From the NCBI GenBank assembly GCA_007126835.1, contig SLAO01000082.1, positions 1-15,526 of the forward strand: a DNA stretch of 15,526 nucleotides. The letters run 5' to 3'. Shown here piece after piece: positions 1 to 6,909 of this stretch. Under the pieces are notes generated by a model. That model was not told the DNA's origin and made no database searches. It worked only from the letters and a program-made list of their open reading frames with translations. The stretch's first letter is position 1. Each line of letters begins with the position of its first letter. Source of the stretch: Nitriliruptorales bacterium (GTDB lineage: Bacteria > Actinomycetota > Nitriliruptoria > Euzebyales > Egibacteraceae). A program made the translations under genes and the position numbers.

Positions 1-180
1 GCGACCCTGCGACCCTGCGACGAGCGTTGGAGATCCTCGGGGAGCTCGGCGCCGCGCCGATGGCCGACCGGGTGGCAGCCCAGTTGCGCGAGCACGGTGT
101 GCACGACATGCCTCGCCGGCCGACGCGCGCGACCCTGGCGAACCCGGCTGGCCTGACCAACCGTCAGCTCGCGATCCTCA
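1..180 (+). pseudogene. C-terminal remnant of a LuxR-family ATPase/TPR regulator, truncated inside the HTH
   Basis: Reading from base 3, the frame gives a short TPR-like segment (LRRALEILGELGA...ADRVAAQLREHGV). It is followed by a basic linker and the phrase NPAGLTNRQLAIL. In large LuxR-type regulators this arrangement leads straight into the C-terminal helix-turn-helix, where NPAGLT.R.LEVL opens the DNA-binding domain. Here the similarity stops after QLAIL at about base 180. The recognition helix and the rest of the HTH are missing, and the frame continues into Arg-rich sequence that looks non-coding. The window edge cuts the 5' part, so the upstream ATPase domain may or may not exist. Without the recognition helix the product cannot bind DNA in the normal way. 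Family assignment is from remembered motif patterns; the truncation is read directly. Confidence 0.7.
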
Positions 181-258
181 TGGGCGTTGCACGTCTGGCT
201 GTTCGAGCCCAATCCCGACGGCAAGTTTGCCGACTGGGACCCTCGCGTCAGCTGCTGA
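178..258 (+). pseudogene. 3' end fragment of a hypothetical protein (HVWL..NP.G.FADW.P tail)
   Basis: In a different frame from the regulator remnant, bases 178-258 read SWALHVWLFEPNPDGKFADW followed by DPRVSC and a TGA stop at 256-258. This resembles the C-terminal signature of a family of actinobacterial hypothetical proteins that end in a LHVWLW..NP.GMFA.WNP.V.C motif. No start codon or upstream part of such a protein is present; the sequence before base 178 belongs to the regulator remnant. I read this as the last 26 codons or so of a gene whose body was deleted. The function of the family is unknown to me. Recognition rests on a short motif, so confidence is moderate. Confidence 0.55.
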
Positions 259-270
259 GTCCGCGCACTG

Positions 271-699
271 CTATGTGTCCACGACGAGCTCGTCGATCCG
301 CCGCAGGATCGCGAGCACCTGTCCGCTGCGCAACGCCTCCACGAGATGTCCCTCGGTGAAGCGATCAGCCCGGACGTGCGCGGCCAACAGCCGTCGGCAA
401 TCCTCCAGGGAGGCGGAGGCCAACACCGACGGGTCCTGGCTGAACCGCCGCCCGTCGTTGCGTATCCATGTGGGCCAGTCGAACCCGCCCACGACTCCGG
501 CACGGTACAGGGCCCGGACGAGCGCCCCCACGCTCTCGGTTGTTCCCGACCGGATGCTGCGGACCCCACCGTCGTCTTCGACCACATGTGGTCCTGGCCC
601 CGGGTCGAAGTCATCGTCGGCCAGGAGGGGCAACCACGACAGGACGTCGTGCCAATCCAGCTCCTCAGCCGGAGGCTGCGGCGCAGATGGTCTTCCCAT
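271..699 (-). CDS. DUF6508 family protein
   Basis: A 142-residue soluble protein. Its C-terminal half matches the pattern I know for DUF6508: ALYRAG..GGFDWPTW (about residues 63-78), a DP...LA.A...LRRLL-type stretch, VRADRFTEGHL (109-119) and a closing ILRRI (131-135). The N-terminus carries WLPLL (22-26) and an acidic loop. No catalytic motif, signal peptide or membrane segment is visible, and the biochemical role is unknown. The frame is open back to 732, but I chose the ATG at 697-699 because a purine-rich GGGAGGGAAGG lies just upstream at a suitable distance. It sits about 50 bp downstream of the TRAP permease on the same strand, so it may be co-transcribed, although a functional link is not shown. 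Confidence 0.75.
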   Translation of the reverse strand: MGRPSAPQPPAEELDWHDVLSWLPLLADDDFDPGPGPHVVEDDGGVRSIRSGTTESVGALVRALYRAGVVGGFDWPTWIRNDGRRFSQDPSVLASASLEDCRRLLAAHVRADRFTEGHLVEALRSGQVLAILRRIDELVVDT

Positions 700-749
700 C
701 ACGCACCTTCCCTCCCCCCGAACCGACGCCAAGGCTCAGCTCTAACGAC

Positions 750-2729
750 TTAGTGCGTGAGGGTCGCGACGTTGCGCGAGTGGCTGCGGGTGCGATGGAA
801 TCCCAGGGCGGTAAGCGCGACGACTGCTGCTGCGATGGCGATCGCCAGGGGCATGATCGGGTGGAGTAGCAAGCCGATCGACAGGGCTGCCAGGCTGACC
901 TTGAAGGCCATCTGCACCGGTCTGGTCTGGCTGAAGATGCTGTGCAGGCTGGCGATCAGGCCGAGGGTGGCCACCAGCACGAAGAAGGAGGGCGTGAGCT
1001 GGGGGACGCCGGGGTCGATGATGATCTCGGGCCAGGTAAACAGCGCGACCATCAACAGCAGCAGGGGAAGGCACATCTCCACCGCGCGGAACATCGTCCG
1101 GGTAAACGACGCATCGGCGATGCGCGAGGTGACCGCGGCGGTGACCGAGGTGGGCGGTGACAGCTCGCCGAACACGGCGATGAGGAACGCGTAGAAGTGC
1201 ACCTGCCACGGGTCGAGACCGGCCCTGATCATGAACGGCGCGATGACCACCGCGACGATGATGTAGGTCGGCGCTGGCGGTAGGCCCATGCCCACGACGT
1301 AGCCGAAGGCGAACGCCATGAGCACGACGAGGATGATGTGGACGCTGGCGACGTCGATCAGCAACTGGCCTACCGCGGTGGGCACGCCGGTGATGGTGAA
1401 CGAGGCGGTGACCAGCCCGAGGATGGCTAGCAGCAGCGTGAGCTCCGACGTCATCCGCGAGAACGTGTCGAGGAACCCGACGTAGGGGCGCAGTAGCCGG
1501 CGGGGCTGCCGCTCGACCGGGCTGCGCACCGCGCGGTACAGCAGCAAGACGGTCAGCACGGTGATCAGACCGAAGAAGACCTGCTGCGCTGACTGCATCG
1601 CCGGGGCCCGCACCACGCCCATGAGATAGATGAGACCGGCGATCGCCGCGCCGTAGGACAGCAGGTTGGACCAGTCGAAAAACCCCAGGCGCTCGACGTC
1701 GGGCGCCTTCCATGGAGTGGGAGCGCGCGACGCCAGCAGGTACACCGCGAAGCTGACCCCGAGGAAGTAGATGATGGCTGGCGCGAACCCGCGGGCGACC
1801 ACGTCGAAGTAGCTCTCGCCCATGTAGTCGGCCATCAAGAACGCAGCGATGCCCATCAGCGGTGGCATCAGCTGGCCGCCCAGCGACGTGGAGGTCTCGA
1901 TGGCCGCCGCCCGGACCTTGGGCAGCCCGGAGCGGATCAGCGCCGGGATGGTCACCGACCCCGTCGTCGCTGCATTGGCGGCCCCACTGCCGCTGACCGC
2001 AGCCACACCAAACGATCCGATCACGGCGGCTTGGGGCAGGAGGTTGGGCGACCGGACGGCCAGGCGCTGGGCGCCCTTGAGGATCGAATCGATGGCCCCG
2101 AACCCCTGCAGGGTCGCCAGCACCAGGATGAACGAGCCGATCAACGTCAGCCCCAGCTGTGGCAGCCGCTCGAAGATGCCGGTGCTGGTCTCCAGGCTCA
2201 TCGACGTGACGACGCGCTCCCACGACATCCCGGTGTGGCCGAACATGCCGGGTATCGCGTAGCCGTAGACGACATAGGCGGCAAGGGCCAGGTTGAACAC
2301 GAACAGCGGCAGGTACTTGCGCCGGCTGTACTCGAGCAACAGCACGATCAAGGCCGCCCCAGCCAGGATGTCTGACTCGTTCCATCGGCCCAGACGCATC
2401 ATCCGGATGGCCTCGAACTCGAAGAACAGGTAGATCCCCGCGAACGCCGCCACCGCGATGAACACCGCGCCGACGCCGGCGCTGGCCAGCACCGGCAGCT
2501 TCGGGTACAAGACCCCCTTCCGGATGTCGTCGAAGGTCACCAGGATGTAGGCCACCGGCACCATGGACACGGCCAGCATCGTCGGCCCGCCCGCGCCGGT
2601 GGCGTAGTAGCGCAGCAACACGACGGTGAACAGCAGCGCCACCGCGTAGAACCCCACGGTGGCGCTTTGGCGCAGCCACTCCGGCTGCGCGCGTGTCGAG
2701 GGAGCCTCAGCGGCCGCAGACGGCTTCAT
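750..2729 (-). CDS. TRAP transporter permease, fused DctQ-DctM type (4TM/12TM)
   Basis: A 659-residue, highly hydrophobic protein. It matches the fused TRAP permease family, in which the small DctQ-like four-helix part (about residues 22-160) is joined to the large DctM-like transport domain. The signature GSGAANAATTGSVTIPAL (about 247-264) is the conserved substrate/sodium-site region of DctM domains, followed by GGQLMPPLMG. A second inverted-repeat half carries GMGLPPAPTYI and ELSPPTSV. The protein would take up an organic acid or related solute with a Na+ or H+ gradient, using the binding lipoprotein encoded just upstream; the substrate cannot be read from sequence. Length is normal and the frame intact. 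The ATG start at 2727-2729 has only a weak ribosome site, but later Met codons would remove the first helix. Confidence 0.92.
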   Translation of the reverse strand: MKPSAAAEAPSTRAQPEWLRQSATVGFYAVALLFTVVLLRYYATGAGGPTMLAVSMVPVAYILVTFDDIRKGVLYPKLPVLASAGVGAVFIAVAAFAGIYLFFEFEAIRMMRLGRWNESDILAGAALIVLLLEYSRRKYLPLFVFNLALAAYVVYGYAIPGMFGHTGMSWERVVTSMSLETSTGIFERLPQLGLTLIGSFILVLATLQGFGAIDSILKGAQRLAVRSPNLLPQAAVIGSFGVAAVSGSGAANAATTGSVTIPALIRSGLPKVRAAAIETSTSLGGQLMPPLMGIAAFLMADYMGESYFDVVARGFAPAIIYFLGVSFAVYLLASRAPTPWKAPDVERLGFFDWSNLLSYGAAIAGLIYLMGVVRAPAMQSAQQVFFGLITVLTVLLLYRAVRSPVERQPRRLLRPYVGFLDTFSRMTSELTLLLAILGLVTASFTITGVPTAVGQLLIDVASVHIILVVLMAFAFGYVVGMGLPPAPTYIIVAVVIAPFMIRAGLDPWQVHFYAFLIAVFGELSPPTSVTAAVTSRIADASFTRTMFRAVEMCLPLLLLMVALFTWPEIIIDPGVPQLTPSFFVLVATLGLIASLHSIFSQTRPVQMAFKVSLAALSIGLLLHPIMPLAIAIAAAVVALTALGFHRTRSHSRNVATLTH

Positions 2730-2758
2730 CGCCGAGCGAGCACGCGAGGCCTGGCGGG

Positions 2759-2784
2759 GGGCCCGGTCACCACGTGGCCGGCCC
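2759..2784 (-). promoter_or_regulatory. Intercistronic hairpin in the TRAP operon
   Basis: Between the binding-protein stop and the permease start, GGGCC-c-GG pairs with CCGGCCC (7 bp with one bulged base) around an 11-base loop that contains CCACGTGG. A stable hairpin after a binding-protein gene commonly lets the 5' cistron accumulate more than the membrane component. That role here is inference, because GC-rich DNA forms such stems often. Confidence 0.3.
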
Positions 2785-2795
2785 TGCCGCGCACG

Positions 2796-3953
2796 CTACT
2801 GGGCGATGCGGTCGTCCCACTCGTCGTCCCACACCCCCTGGTCCTGCATCCAGGAAGCCAGGCCAGGATGCACCTCCACATCGTCGACCGAGGCCGCCAC
2901 GCCGCGGCGCTGCAGCTCGGCGACGTCCTCGGCGAGGATCGCATAGGCACCGTCGGCCTCGGCGAGCTCTTCGGCGTGCTCGTCGATGACCTCGAGCATG
3001 GCGTAGACGTCATCTTCGCTGATCTCCATGCCGACATGGAAACCGTAGAAGAACGGCACGAACAACGCCTCGTCGACGCCGACGTCGCCCTCGAACTCGT
3101 CGGTGCTGACCGAGACAACCTCGAAGCCCGCCGCCTCGATCTCGGAGATCTCGTCGTCGGTGGGGTTGAGGATGTGCATGTCGGTTTGCAGCTCGGCCTC
3201 GACCACCCACGGCGCCGGCGTCGCCTCCGAGGTCGTGTAGGCGATCATGGCCGAGATCGTGCCCTCCTCCAGCGAGCTGCCGGCCACGCCGGTGTCCACC
3301 TCAACGTACTCGTGACCCACGTCGATGGCCTGCATCGCCGCCTCGAGGTTGGCGCGCACGTCCCACGGCGCAGGGCCCGTGAACACCGGCTCGCCGCCGA
3401 GGTCGCCCCACCCTTCGAGCTCGTCAGCGGCGTCGGCGTGGATCGCCAGACCCGTCTCCATGGGATAGGCCCAGAACGACTGGACGGGCATGCGTTCGGC
3501 TTCGTCGGCGAACCCTTCCATCCGATCCCGGTCGTCAGCCATCTCCGCGAAGGCCACATCGGCACCGTAGTACCCGTCGAACTCCCCGTCGCCGTAGCCG
3601 ATCACGCTCTGGATCGCACCACCGGTCGGCAGCACGTCGGTCCGGAAACCCTCCCATTCGCGGTTGAGCAACGCCGACAGGTTGACCAGCGCCGCGTGGC
3701 CCGCCGAGCCCACCGCCGAGGTTCCCCACGCGATCTCGGTCGCGTCCGGATCCTCCTCCACATCACCCTCGTCGATCTCGGGCTCGACTTCTTCCTCCTC
3801 GTCTTCCTCCTCAGGCTCCGGCTCCTCCTCCGGCTCCTCTTCTGCGACGTCGTCGTCGACCTCCTCGTCAGCGATGTCCGCGTCGCAAGCAGCGACGACG
3901 AGGATCAGCACCAACAGCAAGAACAACGATGCGGGCATGCCCATGCGGTTCAT
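2796..3953 (-). CDS. TAXI-family TRAP transporter solute-binding lipoprotein
   Basis: A 385-residue exported lipoprotein. A short N-terminus and hydrophobic core (about residues 8-20) lead into the lipobox VAAC, with Cys23 the expected lipid-anchor residue. Residues 24-70 form an acidic linker: 32 of 47 are Asp/Glu and none is Lys/Arg. The binding domain starts near residue 73 with IAWGTSAVGSAGHAAL, which corresponds to the first strand and ligand loop of TAXI proteins, and continues with LPTGGA, SLEEGTISAM and a VPFFYGFHVG region. It should capture a solute outside the membrane and deliver it to the fused permease encoded 66 bp downstream. The ATG at 3951-3953 is preceded by a perfect AGGAGG (3961-3966) with a 7-base spacer. 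Substrate is unknown; TAXI proteins are often linked to glutamate or other carboxylates. Confidence 0.88.
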   Translation of the reverse strand: MNRMGMPASLFLLLVLILVVAACDADIADEEVDDDVAEEEPEEEPEPEEEDEEEEVEPEIDEGDVEEDPDATEIAWGTSAVGSAGHAALVNLSALLNREWEGFRTDVLPTGGAIQSVIGYGDGEFDGYYGADVAFAEMADDRDRMEGFADEAERMPVQSFWAYPMETGLAIHADAADELEGWGDLGGEPVFTGPAPWDVRANLEAAMQAIDVGHEYVEVDTGVAGSSLEEGTISAMIAYTTSEATPAPWVVEAELQTDMHILNPTDDEISEIEAAGFEVVSVSTDEFEGDVGVDEALFVPFFYGFHVGMEISEDDVYAMLEVIDEHAEELAEADGAYAILAEDVAELQRRGVAASVDDVEVHPGLASWMQDQGVWDDEWDDRIAQ

Positions 3954-3980
3954 TCGGGTACCTCCTGAGGGTTATCTGTG

Positions 3981-4050
3981 ATATTACCCGTCATCAGAAT
4001 GTAGAGCATCTACGGACGCGCACGCTACAAAACTTCGTCAGAATATTACC
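3981..4050. repeat. ATATTACC direct repeat, 62-bp period, upstream of the TRAP operon
   Basis: ATATTACC occurs at 3981-3988 and 4043-4050. Related CGTCA(TCA)GAAT sequences lie next to each copy (3989-4000 and 4036-4044). The 62-bp spacing is close to six helical turns, as expected for paired regulator sites on one face of DNA. No regulator gene is nearby to support this. Confidence 0.35.
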
Positions 4051-4073
4051 ATGGTAGTTGCCCCTCGTGTCAA
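4043..4073 (-). promoter_or_regulatory. Candidate promoter for the TRAP operon with palindrome in its spacer
   Basis: On the minus strand a perfect -35 hexamer TTGACA (4068-4073) is followed, after 19 bases, by TAATAT (4043-4048). The spacer is longer than the usual 16-18, which often marks an activator-dependent promoter. The perfect 10-bp palindrome TACCATGGTA (4047-4056) overlaps the -10 and the spacer and could be an operator. The start codon of the binding protein lies about 90 bp downstream. Confidence 0.45.
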
Positions 4074-4132
4074 GGCCACGCATTCCGATTAGCAACCCTG
4101 CGGCGGCGGAGCGGATTGCCGAAGTTAGAACG

Positions 4133-4148
4133 GCAACGCGTGCGTTGC
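4133..4148. repeat. 16-bp perfect palindrome GCAACGC-GT-GCGTTGC
   Basis: Seven-base arms pair perfectly around a two-base centre, far tighter than expected for a random intergenic stretch. It lies about 60 bp upstream of the candidate -35 box of the TRAP promoter (in minus-strand terms), so it could be a regulator site. It is not followed by a T-run close enough to be a terminator; the nearest TTTTTT is about 35 bp away. Confidence 0.4.
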
Positions 4149-4408
4149 AAACGCTCGCCGTAAACGCCCCTGCGATTGTGGAATTTTTTCTCGTGCAGGC
4201 CAGGGTTAGGGCCGAGAGTCGGCAAGTGGCCTCCGAGGACCGCCGTTTGCAGGTGGTGTGCGCACCTGCGTTGACGAGCCGACGCTTGAGACTCACGCGA
4301 TGGCCACTACCTTGCGGAAATCGCAGTCTGGGACAACGCCAATCACGAACTACGAACGTAACAGTGCCCGTACAAACGGCCTGTACATAGACACTGACGA
4401 ACGAATCC

Positions 4409-4437
4409 GTGAGCGACTTGTACAAGAAATCGCTCAC
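4409..4437. repeat. Nested palindrome GTGAGCGA-N13-TCGCTCAC enclosing CTTGTACAAG
   Basis: Perfect 8-bp arms (4409-4416 and 4430-4437) enclose a 13-base loop holding the perfect 10-bp palindrome CTTGTACAAG (4417-4426). A further TGTACA lies at 4382-4387. Two-fold symmetric sites of this kind suit a dimeric repressor, though no regulator gene is adjacent. Confidence 0.4.
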
Positions 4438-4464
4438 CCAAACGACGCTAACTACCTCGGACTT

Positions 4465-4536
4465 TCACCACCGATACCCGCGCCTGTGCGACCGTCGACG
4501 TCACCACCGATGCCCGCGCCTGTGCGACCGTCGACG
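4465..4536. repeat. Two tandem copies of a 36-bp unit
   Basis: 4465-4500 and 4501-4536 are identical except for one base (GATA versus GATG). The unit contains GTGCGACCGTCGACG. A 36-base length is divisible by three and one frame reads a Pro-rich 12-residue repeat (PAPVRPST), but no gene with normal codon bias covers it. It is probably a recent slippage duplication. There are no spacers between copies, so it is not a CRISPR array. Confidence 0.85.
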
Positions 4537-4840
4537 TCCCATGGCCCGCTCGCCCCCCCAAGGCCCCGTAGCCGGCAGCATCGGCGGCCAACGAATGCCG
4601 TCATCCAGTGCACAAGCACGGCAGGGTGCACAGCAGTGGGACGCGAGCTGCAGCCACCATGCGACCCGACCATGTCATGCACGGCTGAGACCACGGGCGC
4701 GCGACATCGTCGACCTTGCCCCCGAGGGCCCTGATGAGCTTCGCCCAGTCCACCTCCGCATCGCATGTGGTTTGATAGGCACTGCCGGCGCAATACCGGC
4801 GTCAGCGCGAAAGGCGGTGTCGACGCTGGCGATGGTGGCG

Positions 4841-5197
4841 CTACTCGGTGAGCCACCGCCGGGCGGCGTCGTCCTCGTCGAGGCCGAAGCGCCGCAACGC
4901 AGGAGCGAGCTCGCTGTCCCCGAGTCGGACGAGCCACGCGATGGCTGGATTGTCCGCCACGACCGCAACGCGCTCGACCGCTGCCTGGTGCTCGTAGACG
5001 AACCGCAAGGGCTCGGCGGCGGATGTCATGTCGGTGGCCGGCAGCCCCGACACGCGGAGCAAGAGCCGGATCGTGCCGTGCTCGTCCACGGCCTGGCGGA
5101 TCTCCTGGGCGAAGCGCTCGTAGTCCTCGGCTGTGACCTTCGCTCCGACCTCGAAACCGTGGACTCCGGGGGTGTCGAAATCAACGACGTTGTACAC
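4841..5197 (-). CDS. SpoIIAA-like (STAS-fold) family protein
   Basis: A 118-residue soluble protein. The pattern fits the SpoIIAA-like family: a strand near residues 13-17 (HGFEV), G.KVTAEDYERF (18-29), a helix, then GTIRLLLRV (41-49), a second helix block, ERVAVVADNPAIAWLV (75-90) and a terminal EDDAARRWL (109-116). Members bind no obvious cofactor and often look like small regulatory or scaffold proteins; the exact function is unknown. There is no Ser phosphorylation site typical of true anti-sigma antagonists that I can identify. The GTG start (5195-5197) has AGGAGA seven bases upstream (5205-5210). It is divergent from the beta-lactamase-family gene and about 890 bp upstream of the TRAP operon. 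Confidence 0.78.
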   Translation of the reverse strand: MYNVVDFDTPGVHGFEVGAKVTAEDYERFAQEIRQAVDEHGTIRLLLRVSGLPATDMTSAAEPLRFVYEHQAAVERVAVVADNPAIAWLVRLGDSELAPALRRFGLDEDDAARRWLTE

Positions 5198-5461
5198 GAG
5201 TCGCTCTCCTGTGGGTAGCCGTGGGTGGGCTCATTCCCCCCACGGCCACAGTCATGCAAAGCCAACGCTGGCCACCCGGGAAGGTCACAAGTGGGGCCGG
5301 CGGCTGAGCCGCTGAGCAACAGGTCACCGCTAAGCCGCGGAGCGCTGGTCACTCCTCGAGGGTCGGATTTCCCTTCCCAGTGGGCCGTTCGGCCCTTCCT
5401 CAGCGTGTGCTTGGTGCTTTGCATAGAAGAATCGTCCGTTCCGCTCAGCGAGGTGGTCGCG
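5198..5461. other. Divergent intergenic region with short palindrome and GGTCAC repeats
   Basis: This 264-base space should hold the promoters of the SpoIIAA-like gene and the hydrolase. It carries GCGGCT-G-AGCCGC (5300-5312) and three direct GGTCAC words (5283, 5322, 5347). I could not identify a convincing -35/-10 pair. The hydrolase frame is open through most of it, so a longer N-terminus cannot be fully excluded. Confidence 0.4.
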
Positions 5462-6604
5462 GTGCCCTCACGCCCGCAGGATCGCGGAACCAGCAGCGCA
5501 GGGTCGGGCGCGGTGGGTTCGCGACTACAGGCGCTCGTGGAACGCACAGTCGACAAGCGGCGCATCGCCCACGCGGTCGCCGGCGTGGCGGAGGGCGACG
5601 GGGCCGCGCGGTGGATCGTGGCGGCTGGTGACGCCCGCCCCGGGGAGCCGATGCGCCCCGACACGCCGTTCTTTGTCGCCAGCATCACCAAGCGACTCAT
5701 CGCCTCGCTCGTGCTGCAAGCTCACGAGCGAGGCGAGCTCGCGCTCGACGACCCCATCACGGCGGTCCTGCCCGCGGAGCTGACCGACGGTCTCCACGTC
5801 GTGCAGGGTGTCGACCACACGCCGGCCATCACCGTGCACCATCTGCTCACCCACACTTCCGGGCTGGCGGACTACTGGGACAAGCCCAAGAGCGGGGGGC
5901 CGAGCCTGTACAAGCAGCTGCTGTCCGGCGAAGACCGGTCGTGGGGCCTGGCCGAGGTCATCCAGTGGGTGCGCGAGGACCACCGTCCCCACTTCCCGCC
6001 GCAGGACCTGTCCGCAGCCCGGCAGCGCGCCCGCTACTCCGACACCGGCTTCCAGCTGCTCATCGCCATCCTCGAGCGGGTGACCGGCCGGTCCTTCGCC
6101 GACCTGCTGCACGATCGCATCTTCGAGCCCGTCGGCATGGATCACAGCTGGCTGCCTGAGCGCTCCAAGCCCGCCGCCGACACTCCCGAGCCGGCGCTGG
6201 TCCATGCCGGCCGCCGGCCGCTGGAGCTGCCGCAGGTGGTCGCATCGAGCAACGACCTCATCAGCACCGCCGGCGACCTGCTGCAGTTCGAGCAGGCACT
6301 GGTCCGCGGGGAGCTGTTCGACCAGCCGGCGACGGTGCACCGGCTCACCGAGCGTGCCAACCTGCTGCGCAACATGCCCCCCAACCGCTACGGGGTGGGG
6401 ACGTGGATCTTCCGGGTCAACCGGCTGGTCGCGCCCGGCCGCAAGCCGGTCACCCTTGTCGGCCACGCCGGGGTCACCGGTACCTGGCTGTTCACCTGCC
6501 CCGAGCTCGACGTCCACCTCGTTGGCGCGGTCGACCAGGCCGCAGGCCAGCGCATGCCGTTCCGGATCATGGGGCAGATGCTGCGCACCATCGCCGCTGA
6601 GTGA
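5462..6604 (+). CDS. Serine hydrolase, beta-lactamase/penicillin-binding protein class C family
   Basis: About 380 residues, typical for the family. It contains the class C-like catalytic motifs in order: SITK with nucleophile Ser74 and Lys77, YSD with Tyr192 (the Y-x-N position), and GHAGVTG with His335 at the KTG/HxG position. Around these lie HHLLTHTSGLADYW and FEPVGMDHSWL, both standard for this fold. Such enzymes act as esterases, D-aminopeptidases or transpeptidase-like hydrolases; true beta-lactamase activity is not implied. No clear signal peptide is seen from the chosen start, so it may be cytoplasmic. I favour the GTG at 5462 because GCGAGG sits eight bases upstream; a GTG at 5453 is also possible. 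The frame is open further upstream to 5225, but that part looks like intergenic sequence. Confidence 0.85.
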   Translation: MPSRPQDRGTSSAGSGAVGSRLQALVERTVDKRRIAHAVAGVAEGDGAARWIVAAGDARPGEPMRPDTPFFVASITKRLIASLVLQAHERGELALDDPITAVLPAELTDGLHVVQGVDHTPAITVHHLLTHTSGLADYWDKPKSGGPSLYKQLLSGEDRSWGLAEVIQWVREDHRPHFPPQDLSAARQRARYSDTGFQLLIAILERVTGRSFADLLHDRIFEPVGMDHSWLPERSKPAADTPEPALVHAGRRPLELPQVVASSNDLISTAGDLLQFEQALVRGELFDQPATVHRLTERANLLRNMPPNRYGVGTWIFRVNRLVAPGRKPVTLVGHAGVTGTWLFTCPELDVHLVGAVDQAAGQRMPFRIMGQMLRTIAAE

Positions 6605-6909
6605 GCGCTGCCGGTCCCCCTCGGGCTCCGAGTGGGCCGACGCGGCCGACGCCGGACGAGCGAGTGGGCGGCGGTCCCAACGTCACCGGGTGAGGTGGGT
6701 GATCACGAGGGTTGGCGACGTCGATCTCGTCCAGACGGTCCCCTCCGCGCGCTGATGCACGCGAGGTGGCTACATCGCCACAATCCGGCCATAGCGCCGC
6801 TCCTTCGGGCGGCTTCAGCGCACGAGGTTGCAATCGCGACGTCGTGAGTGTCGAGATCGCCACCTCGTGCGGCAAGGCGGCCTGACGCACGGCGACCTCG
6901 ACGGCGGCC
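6605..6909. other. Repeat-rich intergenic region upstream of the broken MutS-like gene
   Basis: No gene is supported in these 305 bases. They contain three related ~20-base units sharing GAGGTNGC-ATC and several inverted repeats. The MutS-like reading frame has a TGA at 6883-6885, so the missing N-terminal part of that gene is not present here in the same frame. Confidence 0.6.
6757..6871. repeat. Palindromic intergenic repeat cluster (GAGGTNGCNATC units)
   Basis: Unit 1 (6757-6781) begins GCACGCGAGGTGGC and contains its own GTGGC...GCCAC hairpin. Unit 2 (6820-6839, GCACGAGGTTGCAATCGCGA) is in the same orientation. Unit 3 (6851-6870) is inverted; its complement reads GCACGAGGTGGCGATCTCGA and matches unit 2 at 17 of 20 positions. 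Units 2 and 3 therefore form a long stem with an 11-base loop. GCGCTGA/TCAGCGC arms also flank the middle part. The core resembles the hairpin at 11982-12039. Confidence 0.65.

Larger units (their letters stand above)
3967..4840. other. Large GC-poorer intergenic region with palindromes; no convincing gene
   Basis: These 874 bases are less GC-rich than the flanking genes; counted directly, 4381-4440 is 29/60 G+C and 4141-4200 is 33/60. Open frames exist on both strands (for example 4058-4390 and 4258-4734 on plus, 3994-4437 on minus), but they lack the G/C third-position bias of the real genes, good ribosome sites and recognisable motifs. The region contains a candidate TRAP promoter, three strong palindromes, an ATATTACC direct repeat and a 36-bp tandem duplication, each listed separately. 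The part from 4540 to 4840, downstream of the SpoIIAA-like gene, shows nothing I can name beyond a short GCCGG...CCGGC inverted repeat near 4790. Confidence 0.6.

Noticed and set aside
742..2679. A 645-codon minus-strand frame parallel to the TRAP permease
   Set aside because: It is an Arg/His/Gly-rich shadow of the permease gene, whose own frame gives clear membrane helices and TRAP motifs.
2667..3968. A 433-codon plus-strand frame opposite the TRAP binding protein
   Set aside because: It is the complement of the acidic lipoprotein gene and has no family features; the minus strand has AGGAGG and a lipobox.
3994..4437. A 147-codon minus-strand gene upstream of the TRAP operon
   Set aside because: The composition is random-looking with many Cys and Arg, there is no ribosome site, and it would run over the promoter and palindromes.
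4465..4536. CRISPR array, because the repeat unit is 36 bases long
   Set aside because: The two copies are directly adjacent with no spacer, and no cas gene is in the window.
4258..4734. A Pro-rich protein gene on the plus strand through the tandem repeat
   Set aside because: Third codon positions are not G/C-biased, no ribosome site or family motif is visible, and the region is otherwise regulatory in character.
4600..4800. IS91-like transposase tail on the minus strand (VDWAKLIRALGGKVDD-like reading)
   Set aside because: The resemblance is too short and lacks the CPRCGGR zinc motif; no terminal repeats or further transposase sequence are present.
5225..5461. A longer N-terminus for the serine hydrolase
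   Set aside because: This part lacks domain similarity and a ribosome site and would leave almost no space for divergent promoters; the GTG at 5462 has a site and gives normal length.
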